This document shows, in pieces, positions 8,796 through 16,361 of a DNA stretch of 64,000 bases. A model generated the notes under the pieces. It made no database searches. It was not told where the DNA came from and was given only the letters and a program-made list of their open reading frames with translations. The stretch is taken from the NCBI RefSeq assembly GCF_001428525.1, contig NZ_LMHW01000017.1, positions 62,001 through 126,000 of the forward strand, given 5' to 3'. Both the position numbers and the translations under genes were made by a program. This DNA comes from Flavobacterium sp. Root186. GTDB taxonomy: Bacteria; Bacteroidota; Bacteroidia; Flavobacteriales; Flavobacteriaceae. Position 1 is the first letter of the stretch, and each line of letters starts with the position of its first letter.

Positions 8796-8850
8796 GTTTC
8801 AGGTTTCAAGCTTCATATTACACGTTCTGTAAAAACTTGAAATCTGAAAC
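8796..8850. repeat. Intergenic palindrome, TTTCAAGTTTCAAG family (copy 1)
   Basis: GTTTCAGGTTTCAAG at 8796-8810 pairs with CTTGAAATCTGAAAC at 8836-8850, 15 bp with one G-T pair. It fills the spacer between menB and menA. A second copy with a perfect 17-bp stem is at 63492-63537. Confidence 0.7.
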
Positions 8851-8876
8851 TTTAAACCAAATAAACTAAAAAATAA

Positions 8877-9839
8877 ATGAAACATTGGATTGAAGCAGCC
8901 AGACTGCGCACATTGCCTTTATCAGTTTCCGGAATTATAGTTGGAAGTATTTATGCACTTTCAAACCCAACAGAAACGATTAATACGCCAACAGAAGTTT
9001 TTAGTTGGAAAATTTTTGGTTTCGCACTTTTAACAACACTTGGTCTTCAGGTACTGTCTAACTTTGCAAATGATTATGGAGACGGGGTAAAAGGTACAGA
9101 CAATGCAGATCGCGTAGGCCCGCAGCGCGCCATTCAGAGTGGAGCAATTACGCCGCAAGCTATGAAAAAGGCAATAATAATCACTTCATTGCTTACTCTA
9201 TTATCAGCAATAACCCTTATTTATTTTGCTTTTGGTCAGGATAATTTTGGTTATTCTATCTTTTTTCTTTTACTTGGAATCGCTGCAATTGTTTCGGCAA
9301 TTCGTTATACAGTAGGGAATTCGGCTTATGGATACAGAGGATTTGGCGATTTATTTGTTTTCATTTTCTTTGGACTTGTCAGCACATTAGGCGTTAACTT
9401 TTTATATTCTAAAGAAGTTGATCCGCTTTTAATTCTTCCGGCAGTTTCTATTGGATTATTAAGTGTTGGGGTTTTGAACCTTAACAATATGCGTGATGAA
9501 GAATCAGACAGAAAATCCGGAAAAAATACTATCGTAGTACAAATGGGCGGTGCAAAAGCTAAAATTTATCACTTTTCATTGATTATTACCGCTATGTTAT
9601 TGGTTATAGTTTTTGCTGTTTTAAGCGATTATAATTTCGATCAATATTTGTTTTTATTAGCATATATTCCTTTAACTAAACATTTAATTACCGTTTATAA
9701 AAATCAAAACCCTAAGCTTTTAGATCCGGAATTAAAAAAACTGGCGCTAAGCACATTTTTACTTTCTATATTATTGACAGTTTGTATGATTTCGCTGATT
9801 TCAGACATCATTGTTAATCTTTTCTTAGGAGGAAGATAA
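8877..9839 (+). CDS. menA: 1,4-dihydroxy-2-naphthoate polyprenyltransferase
   Basis: MenA, 320 residues, an integral membrane UbiA-family prenyltransferase. It attaches the polyprenyl chain to 1,4-dihydroxy-2-naphthoate, giving demethylmenaquinone. The first Asp-rich motif NDYGDGVKGTDNADRVGP (about 63-80) and the second NNMRDEESDRKSGKNT (about 203-218) bind the Mg2+-diphosphate. About nine hydrophobic segments are visible, the first around 12-30 and the last around 292-315. It lies in the same direction as menB and the hydrolase gene, 30 bases before the latter, so the three are probably an operon. Confidence 0.96.
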   Translation: MKHWIEAARLRTLPLSVSGIIVGSIYALSNPTETINTPTEVFSWKIFGFALLTTLGLQVLSNFANDYGDGVKGTDNADRVGPQRAIQSGAITPQAMKKAIIITSLLTLLSAITLIYFAFGQDNFGYSIFFLLLGIAAIVSAIRYTVGNSAYGYRGFGDLFVFIFFGLVSTLGVNFLYSKEVDPLLILPAVSIGLLSVGVLNLNNMRDEESDRKSGKNTIVVQMGGAKAKIYHFSLIITAMLLVIVFAVLSDYNFDQYLFLLAYIPLTKHLITVYKNQNPKLLDPELKKLALSTFLLSILLTVCMISLISDIIVNLFLGGR

Positions 9840-9869
9840 TTTAAGTTCAACTTTAAAACTCTTTAAAAA

Positions 9870-10547
9870 ATGAAAATTACATTTTACGGACACGCATCCT
9901 TAGGGATCGAAGTAGGAGGAAAACATATTCTTGTTGATCCATTTATTTCTGGAAACCCACAAGCTGCTGCCATCGACATAAATACATTAAAAGCCGACTA
10001 TATTTTACTGACTCACGCGCATAGTGATCACGTTTTAGATGTAGATACTATTGCAAAAAATACTAATGCTGTAATTGTTTCAAATGCTGAAATTACAAGT
10101 TACTACGCAAAAAAAGGTTTTAATGCACATCCAATGAATCACGGCGGAAGCTGGAAATTTGATTTTGGAAGAGTAAAATATGTAAACGCAATTCACTCAA
10201 GTTCTTTTCCTGATGGGACTTACGGAGGAAACCCTGGTGGATTTGTAATCGAAGGTGAACACAAAAATATTTACATTGCCGGAGACACAGCACTTACATT
10301 TGATATGAAATTGATTCCGCTGCGTACAAAATTAGATTTAGCCATTCTTCCAATCGGAAATAATTTCACGATGGATATTGAAGATGCTATAATCGCTTCT
10401 GATTTTGTAGAATGTGACAAAATTCTAGGCTATCATTTTGATACTTTTGGTTACATCGAAATCAACCACGAAGAATCAATTCGTAAATTCTTTGATAAAG
10501 GAAAAGATTTGATGCTTTTAAATATTGGAGAATCTATAGAACTATAA
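9870..10547 (+). CDS. Metal-dependent hydrolase, UPF0173 (metallo-beta-lactamase fold)
   Basis: A 225-residue protein of the YtkL/UPF0173 group. The first metal-binding motif is THAHSDHVLD (about 49-58), the fold starts with MKITFYGHASLGIEVGGKHILVDPF, and later ligands are in IHSSSFPDG, IAGDTALTFDMK and LGYHFDTF. The family is a predicted Zn2+ hydrolase without an established substrate. It is immediately downstream of menA (30 bases), an association suggestive of a shared transcript but not proof of a role in quinone synthesis. Confidence 0.9.
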   Translation: MKITFYGHASLGIEVGGKHILVDPFISGNPQAAAIDINTLKADYILLTHAHSDHVLDVDTIAKNTNAVIVSNAEITSYYAKKGFNAHPMNHGGSWKFDFGRVKYVNAIHSSSFPDGTYGGNPGGFVIEGEHKNIYIAGDTALTFDMKLIPLRTKLDLAILPIGNNFTMDIEDAIIASDFVECDKILGYHFDTFGYIEINHEESIRKFFDKGKDLMLLNIGESIEL

Positions 10548-10598
10548 GAAAGTTTAAATATTCTCTTTTACAAGAAGATTCAATTATTCGTTATGTTA

Positions 10599-10697
10599 TG
10601 TCATTCCGAGGAACGAGGAATCTTCGTTAGTAACTCGACATGCTAAATCATCGTTATGTTAGTTTCTTACGAAGATTCCTCGTTCCTCGGAATGACA
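10599..10697. repeat. Long perfect inverted repeat, GAGGAACGAGGAATC family (copy 1)
   Basis: A 28-base arm at 10599-10626 (core TTCCGAGGAACGAGGAATC) is perfectly complementary to 10670-10697, around a 43-base spacer. The spacer also repeats TCGTTATGTTA, found just before the left arm. A single-arm fragment of the same family is at 29927-29950. Confidence 0.85.
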
Positions 10698-10736
10698 AAA
10701 ATGAGAATAAAATTTAAATAGCAATCATCAAGAAAT

Positions 10737-11939
10737 ATGACTTTCAAAAGAATATTTTTAATCCTTTTAATAACTTCAACCTACAGCGTTTTTGCTCAAA
10801 AAGACGGTTATTGGGACAAAGAACGTGCAACTACAAAAGAAATTCTGGTTTCTGCAGGCGATAGAATTGTAATAAAAACGGAAGATTTACCAGTAGGAAC
10901 AACTGAAATTGTGTATAGAATTACACTTTTAGACAAAAATCAGCAAATGGCCAATAGTTTGGTTTCTTTGCTAAAAGCAATTCCAGATCCTTATGGAATA
11001 GGTCAGGGATCTGCCGGAGCTGTTTTTTTAATGTCTAAAATTTCTGGAGACGATCAATGTACCTATTCTTTGTTTACCTCAAATGAAAATGCTAAAAAAT
11101 ACGTTAGCGACGGAAAAATAGATTCAGCTTGCTTTTCTCAGTCTGAACCCGTTAGTAAAGACGCAAAAAGAATTTCATTAGACAAAAATTCGTGTTTAAA
11201 AGAAAATACAAAAACAATTTGGTTTGGTTTTGAAAGTAAAAATTGGTTTTTAACCCAAAAAATAGTTTTAGAAGTTGTGCCTTGGGTTGATACTAAATTA
11301 AACCGCGGCTGGAATCAGGATAATAAAAATGAGATCATCAGTTTATGCAAGACATCAACAATGGCTCAAAAAATGGCCAATTCTGATGATTTTTGTGTCT
11401 GCATACTAGATAAAATTATGAAAGAATATCGTTATGCTGAATTTCAAAAATTATTAGCTGTAGAAAAAGCAAAAGTCTACAAAGACTTTGGAAATACCTG
11501 TTATAAAGATGCAGATATCTCTAAAAATGTTTATAACGATTTAAGAAATCAGATTGCAACTTTAATAAAACAGCAAAAATACAACGAAGCAATCCAGAAA
11601 TTAAATATAATTATTAACGACGGAAAAGCAACAGCATTAGACTACAGTTCAATTGGTTATTGCTATATCCTGACAAAACAATATGCAAAAGCATTAAAGT
11701 TTTTACAGGAAGGCGAAAAATTAGATAATACGGAGTTATTGGTAAAATTAAATTTAGCACACGTTTATTTAGTAAGCAATAATTACAGTGACGCAAAAGC
11801 AATCTATAAAAAATACCAAGATCAAAACGTTACAGACAGCGTAAGCTGGAAAGATAAAACAAAATCCGATTTTGCCCTTTTCGAAAAAGCAGGCTTACCC
11901 TCAAAAGACTTTGAAAAAGTTTTAAAAATATTCAATTAA
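10737..11939 (+). CDS. Exported TPR-repeat protein
   Basis: A 400-residue protein with a signal peptide (residues 1-20, FLILLITSTYSVFA). Residues about 25-190 form a beta-rich domain I do not recognise. A short Cys-containing helical part follows (about 195-255), and then two to three tetratricopeptide repeats (about 265-390, for example YNEAIQKLNIIIND, YAKALKFLQEGEKL, YSDAKAIYKKYQD). TPRs mediate protein-protein contacts, so a scaffold role in the periplasm is likely. It lies between the hydrolase and menC in the same direction, but a 28-bp hairpin repeat precedes it. Confidence 0.75.
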   Translation: MTFKRIFLILLITSTYSVFAQKDGYWDKERATTKEILVSAGDRIVIKTEDLPVGTTEIVYRITLLDKNQQMANSLVSLLKAIPDPYGIGQGSAGAVFLMSKISGDDQCTYSLFTSNENAKKYVSDGKIDSACFSQSEPVSKDAKRISLDKNSCLKENTKTIWFGFESKNWFLTQKIVLEVVPWVDTKLNRGWNQDNKNEIISLCKTSTMAQKMANSDDFCVCILDKIMKEYRYAEFQKLLAVEKAKVYKDFGNTCYKDADISKNVYNDLRNQIATLIKQQKYNEAIQKLNIIINDGKATALDYSSIGYCYILTKQYAKALKFLQEGEKLDNTELLVKLNLAHVYLVSNNYSDAKAIYKKYQDQNVTDSVSWKDKTKSDFALFEKAGLPSKDFEKVLKIFN

Positions 11940-11949
11940 AATTTGGCAG

Positions 11950-12005
11950 CAGATTACACAGATTAAACGGATTTTATAAATAATCATTAAAATTTGTGTA
12001 ATCTG
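11950..12005. repeat. Intergenic palindrome, CAGATTACACA family (copy 1)
   Basis: CAGATTACACA at 11950-11960 pairs with TGTGTAATCTG at 11995-12005. A related, more degenerate copy occupies 17953-18062 (ACAGATTACACAG ... AAATCTGTG). Confidence 0.65.
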
Positions 12006-12025
12006 TGGCTAAAAATAATATAATC

Positions 12026-13057
12026 TTGAAAGCTACTTATAAAAAATACTTACTCGAGTTTAAGCGTCCGTCTGGGACGTCTCGCGGTATTATGACCGAA
12101 AAAGAAACCTGGTTTATCATGCTTGAAGAAAATGGTAAAAAAGGAATAGGAGAGTGTGGTATACTTCGTGGCTTGAGTGCTGATGATCGCAATGATTATG
12201 AAGAAAAACTAAAATGGGCTTGCGAAAATATTGAGTTAGGAGAAAAAACACTCTGGGAATCATTACTTGAATTTCCTTCGATTCAATTTGGGATTGAAAT
12301 GGCTTTTTTATCACTGAAAAGCGAAAATCCATATTTATTGTTTCCTTCTGATTTTACCAATAATACCCAATCAATTGAAATTAATGGTTTGGTTTGGATG
12401 GGCGAACCGGCTTTCATGAAACATCAGATTGAAGAAAAATTAGAAGACGGCTTTAGCTGCATTAAGCTTAAAATTGGAGCAATAGATTTTCAAAAAGAAT
12501 TAGAATTATTAGCATTTATCCGCAGTCATTTTTCAGCAGAAGAAATAGAAATTCGGGTTGATGCAAATGGAGCTTTTACTTTAGATGAAGCTTTAGATAA
12601 ACTCAATCAATTAAATAAATTTCAATTACATAGCATTGAACAGCCTATTAAAAAAGGAAATATTGAGGCAATGGCTGATTTATGTAAAATAACTCCTTTT
12701 CCAATTGCTTTAGATGAAGAATTGATAGGCCTATTTACATTAGAAGAAAAAGAAAAATTACTGCAGCAAATCAAACCTCAATATATTATTTTGAAACCAA
12801 GTTTCATTGGTGGTTTTAGAGGAACCCAGGAATGGATTACATTAGCAGATAAATACAATATTGGCTGGTGGATTACATCTGCACTGGAAAGCAATATTGG
12901 ATTGAATGCAATCGCACAATGGACATTTCTACAAAATTCAAAAATGCCTCAAGGATTAGGAACCGGAGCACTTTACACCAATAATTTCAACTGTCCGCTA
13001 AAAGTTTCAAAAGGTAAATTATGGTATGATATCTCTGAAAAATGGGATTTTTTATAG
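12026..13057 (+). CDS. menC: o-Succinylbenzoate synthase
   Basis: MenC, enolase superfamily, 343 residues from the chosen start. It dehydrates SHCHC to o-succinylbenzoate. Catalytic and metal residues are visible: Lys147 and Lys149 in KLKIG, Asp179 in RVDANGAF, Glu205 in SIEQP, Asp230 in ALDEEL and Lys257 in ILKPSFIGG. I chose the TTG at 12026 (MKATYKKYLLEFKRPSG) because the in-frame GTG at 12005 lies inside an intergenic palindrome. The longer form would add seven residues. menE, the usual next step, is not in this window. Confidence 0.92.
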   Translation: MKATYKKYLLEFKRPSGTSRGIMTEKETWFIMLEENGKKGIGECGILRGLSADDRNDYEEKLKWACENIELGEKTLWESLLEFPSIQFGIEMAFLSLKSENPYLLFPSDFTNNTQSIEINGLVWMGEPAFMKHQIEEKLEDGFSCIKLKIGAIDFQKELELLAFIRSHFSAEEIEIRVDANGAFTLDEALDKLNQLNKFQLHSIEQPIKKGNIEAMADLCKITPFPIALDEELIGLFTLEEKEKLLQQIKPQYIILKPSFIGGFRGTQEWITLADKYNIGWWITSALESNIGLNAIAQWTFLQNSKMPQGLGTGALYTNNFNCPLKVSKGKLWYDISEKWDFL

Positions 13058-13062
13058 AGGTA

Positions 13063-13140
13063 GTTCAAAGGTTCAGAGGAACAAAGGTTTAAAAAACAGA
13101 TAAGAAACCTTTGCTCCTTTGCAACTCTGAACCTTTGAAC
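13063..13140. repeat. Intergenic palindrome, GGTTCAGAG family (copy 1)
   Basis: GTTCAAAGGTTCAGAG at 13063-13078 is perfectly complementary to CTCTGAACCTTTGAAC at 13125-13140. An inner AAAGGTTT/AAACCTTT pair (13083-13090, 13105-13112) extends the stem. It sits between the converging menC and HhH genes and may act as a terminator. Related wording occurs at 2041-2073, 56924-57011 and 63457-63480. Confidence 0.7.
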
Positions 13141-13147
13141 CTATATT

Positions 13148-13702
13148 TTACTCTTTTCCACCAAGTAAATTTTCCTGCCATTCTTTTAGTTCCTGCCATT
13201 TGCCCTGATAGGCAAATAAAGCTTGTTTCGCCCATGTACTTGGGTTGTGGATGGCATAATTTTCTCCTCCGGCATCCAGGATTGACTGTAATTTTTCTGT
13301 CGAAGTTTCTGAAAGATCACGCCAGGTTTTAATGCCTGCATCGTTAAACAAAGCTTCTATTTTTGGGCCAATTCCTTCAACAATTTTCAAATCGTCTTGT
13401 TTTATTTTTTTTCCTAATACATTTGCTGCCAACGCACTATCAAACAAAGCTGATGGAGCCTCCGAAACAAATGATTTAGATGCAGATGCAGAAACTTTGG
13501 CATTTGCAGCGGCCAGATCAGCTTCAAGAGACGCTATTTTTGTATTCAAACTTTTCGTATTTGCTTTACAGGCATCAAGATCAGCTTGTAATGATGCGGC
13601 TAAAGAATCATCTTCTTTTGAGTTCAATTTTCCTAGTAAGTAACCTAAAATTCCGCAGATTATACCCACTAAAATCGGTATTAAGATACATGGTAAATTC
13701 AT
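13148..13702 (-). CDS. Membrane-anchored protein with helix-hairpin-helix domain
   Basis: A 184-residue protein. Residues 5-27 form a transmembrane helix with small-residue packing (ILVGIICGILGYLLG). A coiled-coil or alanine-rich linker follows (about 35-75, ADLDACKANTKSLNTKIA). The C-terminal domain (about 100-180) contains LKIVEGIGPKIEALFNDAG, a helix-hairpin-helix-like fold related to the DNA-binding parts of ribosomal-L17-like or DUF4332 proteins. The role is unknown. It could tether DNA or a protein to the membrane. It lies 17 bases downstream of the OmpA-like gene and is probably co-transcribed with it. Confidence 0.75.
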   Translation of the reverse strand: MNLPCILIPILVGIICGILGYLLGKLNSKEDDSLAASLQADLDACKANTKSLNTKIASLEADLAAANAKVSASASKSFVSEAPSALFDSALAANVLGKKIKQDDLKIVEGIGPKIEALFNDAGIKTWRDLSETSTEKLQSILDAGGENYAIHNPSTWAKQALFAYQGKWQELKEWQENLLGGKE

Positions 13703-13719
13703 AATAAGTATATTTTTGA

Positions 13720-14640
13720 TTATTTGATGGTAATTACGGTTCTTCTGTTGCTGGCCTTTCCTTCGGCGGTTGTGTTATCGCCAATTGGTTCATCCGGACC
13801 TTTTGATTCAGTTTCAATTCTGGAAGCTTCAATGCCATTTTTGATTAAATAGTTTTTAGAAAAATCTGCTCTTTTTTGCGCCAGATCTATATTTAAATCC
13901 CGATTGCCAACATTATCACTATGCCCTACAATTAAGACAGAAGTGTTTTTTACATTTTTTAAGTATTTAGTAATATCAGCCACTTTTTGCTGTTCTTCTT
14001 CATTTAAATCAAAGCTTGATTTATTGGTATTAAAATGAAAAATTAACGGATTGGCATTAATTTTTTCTTTTAGTGCAGACCATTCATCTGTAGAAGTTGT
14101 ATCAGCAGAAGTTATATCAATAGTCGCAAATTCGTATTCAACAGGGCCAATAAGTGTATCTGCATTTGTTTTCCAGCTGTTGATAATTTCTCCTTTTGTA
14201 TCCAATTGAGAAGAAGCCAAACCTTTTGAAACAAAATAATTTTTGACATCATTTGCTCGTGCTAGTCCAAGATTTTCAAACTTTGTTGTATTAGTTTCGT
14301 CAGAAGTAGCATAACCCGTAATGGTAACTTTTTGTTTCGGATTTGAAACTAAAAAAGCTTTAAGTTTTTCAACTCCAATTGAAATTGAATCACTTATTGG
14401 CTGAATTAAGACAAAGTTATTTTTTAGAAATTTAAAATTATCATTGGTTTGATATTCAAATCGGGAACCATTTATGATAAAGGGGACAAAATTATCATTC
14501 TTCATTACTGTCGAAGGTGTTTTTTTGACAGCAGCATTTGGCTGGGCCGCATCGCAATTGCAGCAAAACTTTATATACAAGATTGTACCTAAAATTATGA
14601 CCAGAGCGATCCCTAATAGATAAAGTGCTTTTTTAGACAT
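13720..14640 (-). CDS. OmpA-family protein with two C-terminal OmpA-like domains
   Basis: 306 residues from ATG 14640. The N-terminus (MSKKALYLLGIALVIILGTI) is a membrane anchor or uncleaved signal. Two OmpA/MotB peptidoglycan-binding domains follow: about 95-165 (KVTITGYATSDETNTTKFENLGLARANDV) and about 205-306 (VLIVGHSDNVGNRDLN with LAQKRADFSKNYLI and NRRTVITIK). Such domains bind peptidoglycan non-covalently through Asp and Arg residues. An in-frame ATG at 14721 exists, but a TAATTTTG promoter box at 14664-14671 would lie downstream of it, which favours 14640. Confidence 0.87.
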   Translation of the reverse strand: MSKKALYLLGIALVIILGTILYIKFCCNCDAAQPNAAVKKTPSTVMKNDNFVPFIINGSRFEYQTNDNFKFLKNNFVLIQPISDSISIGVEKLKAFLVSNPKQKVTITGYATSDETNTTKFENLGLARANDVKNYFVSKGLASSQLDTKGEIINSWKTNADTLIGPVEYEFATIDITSADTTSTDEWSALKEKINANPLIFHFNTNKSSFDLNEEEQQKVADITKYLKNVKNTSVLIVGHSDNVGNRDLNIDLAQKRADFSKNYLIKNGIEASRIETESKGPDEPIGDNTTAEGKASNRRTVITIK

Positions 14641-14663
14641 GATTTGATAAATTAAGGTTCTAT

Positions 14664-14671
14664 CAAAATTA
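14664..14671 (-). promoter_or_regulatory. Predicted -7 box for the OmpA-like gene
   Basis: TAATTTTG on the minus strand matches TAnnTTTG and is 23 bases before the chosen ATG. This helps to exclude the more distant start at 14721. Confidence 0.45.
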
Positions 14672-14835
14672 GCGAAAATTAAGACACGTAATATGTTAAT
14701 AATCAATGAAATTGGTTTCATTTTAGACCAAATAAATTAGAACTTGAAATGAATTTTATATCAGGATTTTTAAAAATGAAATTCTACGACTGAATTAAAA
14801 TGAGTAAATTGCAGTAAAATAAATTAAGACTCAAA

Positions 14836-15312
14836 ATGCTCGAGATAGAAAGAAAGTTTCTTGTGAAATCTGATGATTTTAAAGAACAGGCATTTGCAAA
14901 AAATAAAATTGCACAAGGTTATTTAAGTTCAATTGCCGAGAGAACGGTTCGTGTTAGGATTAAAGGTGAAAAAGCGTTTTTAACCATAAAAGGTATTGGT
15001 CATCAGGGTGGAATGTCTCGTTTTGAATGGGAAAATCAAATTCCGCTTGACGAAGCAGCCGAACTTTTGAAATTATGTGAAAAAGGCAAAATTGAGAAAA
15101 CACGTTATGAAATTAAATTCGGAAATCATATTTACGAAGTGGATGAATTTTATGGTGAAAATGAAGGCTTAACAATGGCTGAAATTGAACTGCAGTCTGA
15201 AGATGAAAATTTCGAAAAACCAGAATGGCTGGGAGAGGAAGTAACAAATGACGAAAGATATTATAATGCTTATTTGAGCAAAAATCCTTTTAAAAACTGG
15301 GGAAAAGAATAA
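14836..15312 (+). CDS. CYTH domain protein (triphosphate tunnel metalloenzyme)
   Basis: A 158-residue protein that begins with the family signature EIERKFLV (residues 3-10), followed by alternating charged residues in beta-strands (TVRVRIKGEKAFLTIKG, RFEWENQI, KTRYEIKF, YEVDEFYGENEGLTMAEIEL). These line the tunnel that binds triphosphate and divalent metal. Family members act as tripolyphosphatases, thiamine triphosphatases or class IV adenylate cyclases. The substrate cannot be told from sequence. It is 3 bases upstream of the YpdA-like gene and surely in the same operon. Confidence 0.9.
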   Translation: MLEIERKFLVKSDDFKEQAFAKNKIAQGYLSSIAERTVRVRIKGEKAFLTIKGIGHQGGMSRFEWENQIPLDEAAELLKLCEKGKIEKTRYEIKFGNHIYEVDEFYGENEGLTMAEIELQSEDENFEKPEWLGEEVTNDERYYNAYLSKNPFKNWGKE

Positions 15313-15315
15313 TTT

Positions 15316-16284
15316 ATGGCAGACCAATATGATTTAATTATTGTGGGAGGCGGGCCAATAGGCTTGGCTTGTGCGATAGAAGCTCAAAAGAAAAACTTAC
15401 ATTATTTAATAATAGAAAAAGGTGCGATTGTAAATAGTATTTTCAATTATCCATTGTATATGACTTTTTTCTCAACTGCCGAAAGACTTGAAATTGGTGA
15501 TATTCCATTTAACTGTTTAGCACCTAAACCGGGGCGTCAGGAAGCTTTAGAATATTACCGAAATATTCATCGTTACTTTAATTTCAATATTAATTTATTT
15601 GAAAAAGTAACCGAAATTAAAAAAACAGGAAATTCTATTTTCGAAATTTCTACGGATAAAAGTTTATACAAATCTAAAAACATTGTTATTGCAACCGGTT
15701 TTTATGATATTCCAATTCAAATGAACATACAAGGTGAGGAATTGCCTAAAGTCCGCCACTATTATAAAGAAGCCCACGAATATGCTTTTAGAAATGTTAT
15801 TGTTGTTGGTGCTAATAATTCATCTGTTGATGCGGCTTTAGAATGCTGGAGAAAAGGGGCAAACGTAACTATGGTAATTCGTAAAAATGAAATCAATAAT
15901 CGGGTAAAATATTGGGTAAAACCCGATATCGAAAACCGAATTGCTGAAGGAAGTATCAAAGCTTATTTTGAATCTAATATTACTGAAATCCGTGATAATG
16001 AAGTTGAAATTGAGACTCCAAATGGAAAAGTGATAATCGAAAATGACTTTGTTCTGGCTTTAACAGGTTATAAACCAGATTTAAATTTTCTTGAAAATAT
16101 CGGAATTGAACTTTCAAATGATGAATTGAAAACCCCAACGTATAATCCTGAAACTATGGAAACGAATGTTGAAGGTTTATTCCTGGCAGGCGTCGTCTGC
16201 GGCGGAATGCAGACACATAAATGGTTTATCGAAAACTCAAGAATTCACGCAAATATGATTGTGGATTATATTGTTTCGAAATAA
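15316..16284 (+). CDS. YpdA-type FAD/NAD(P)-dependent bacillithiol disulfide reductase (putative)
   Basis: A 322-residue flavoprotein of the thioredoxin-reductase-like fold. The FAD Rossmann motif GGGPIGLACAIEA lies at 11-23, and the NAD(P)H motif VVGANNSSVDAALE at about 163-176. It lacks the CxxC redox pair of true thioredoxin reductases. This matches YpdA (Bdr), which reduces bacillithiol disulfide in Firmicutes, including the segment NSIFNYPLYMTFFSTAERLEIG. Many Bacteroidota are thought to use bacillithiol, but no bsh gene is in the window to confirm it. Confidence 0.85.
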   Translation: MADQYDLIIVGGGPIGLACAIEAQKKNLHYLIIEKGAIVNSIFNYPLYMTFFSTAERLEIGDIPFNCLAPKPGRQEALEYYRNIHRYFNFNINLFEKVTEIKKTGNSIFEISTDKSLYKSKNIVIATGFYDIPIQMNIQGEELPKVRHYYKEAHEYAFRNVIVVGANNSSVDAALECWRKGANVTMVIRKNEINNRVKYWVKPDIENRIAEGSIKAYFESNITEIRDNEVEIETPNGKVIIENDFVLALTGYKPDLNFLENIGIELSNDELKTPTYNPETMETNVEGLFLAGVVCGGMQTHKWFIENSRIHANMIVDYIVSK

Positions 16285-16292
16285 TTTTTTTT

Positions 16293-16351
16293 GCCACGAA
16301 TTTACGAATTGATCTATTCTGCTTTTGGAAAAATATTCGTGAATTCGTGGC
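16293..16351. repeat. Intergenic palindrome, GCCACGAATT family
   Basis: GCCACGAATTTACGAAT at 16293-16309 pairs with ATTCGTGAATTCGTGGC at 16335-16351, 17 bp with one mismatch, between two converging genes. Related fragments with AATCCGTGT and AATTCGTG wording are at 2099-2140 and 2669-2703. Confidence 0.7.
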
Positions 16352-16361
16352 TATAAACTTT

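Noticed and set aside
13332..13643. A plus-strand open frame opposite the HhH anchor protein
   Set aside because: It is the reverse-strand image of a well-supported alanine- and serine-rich coding sequence.
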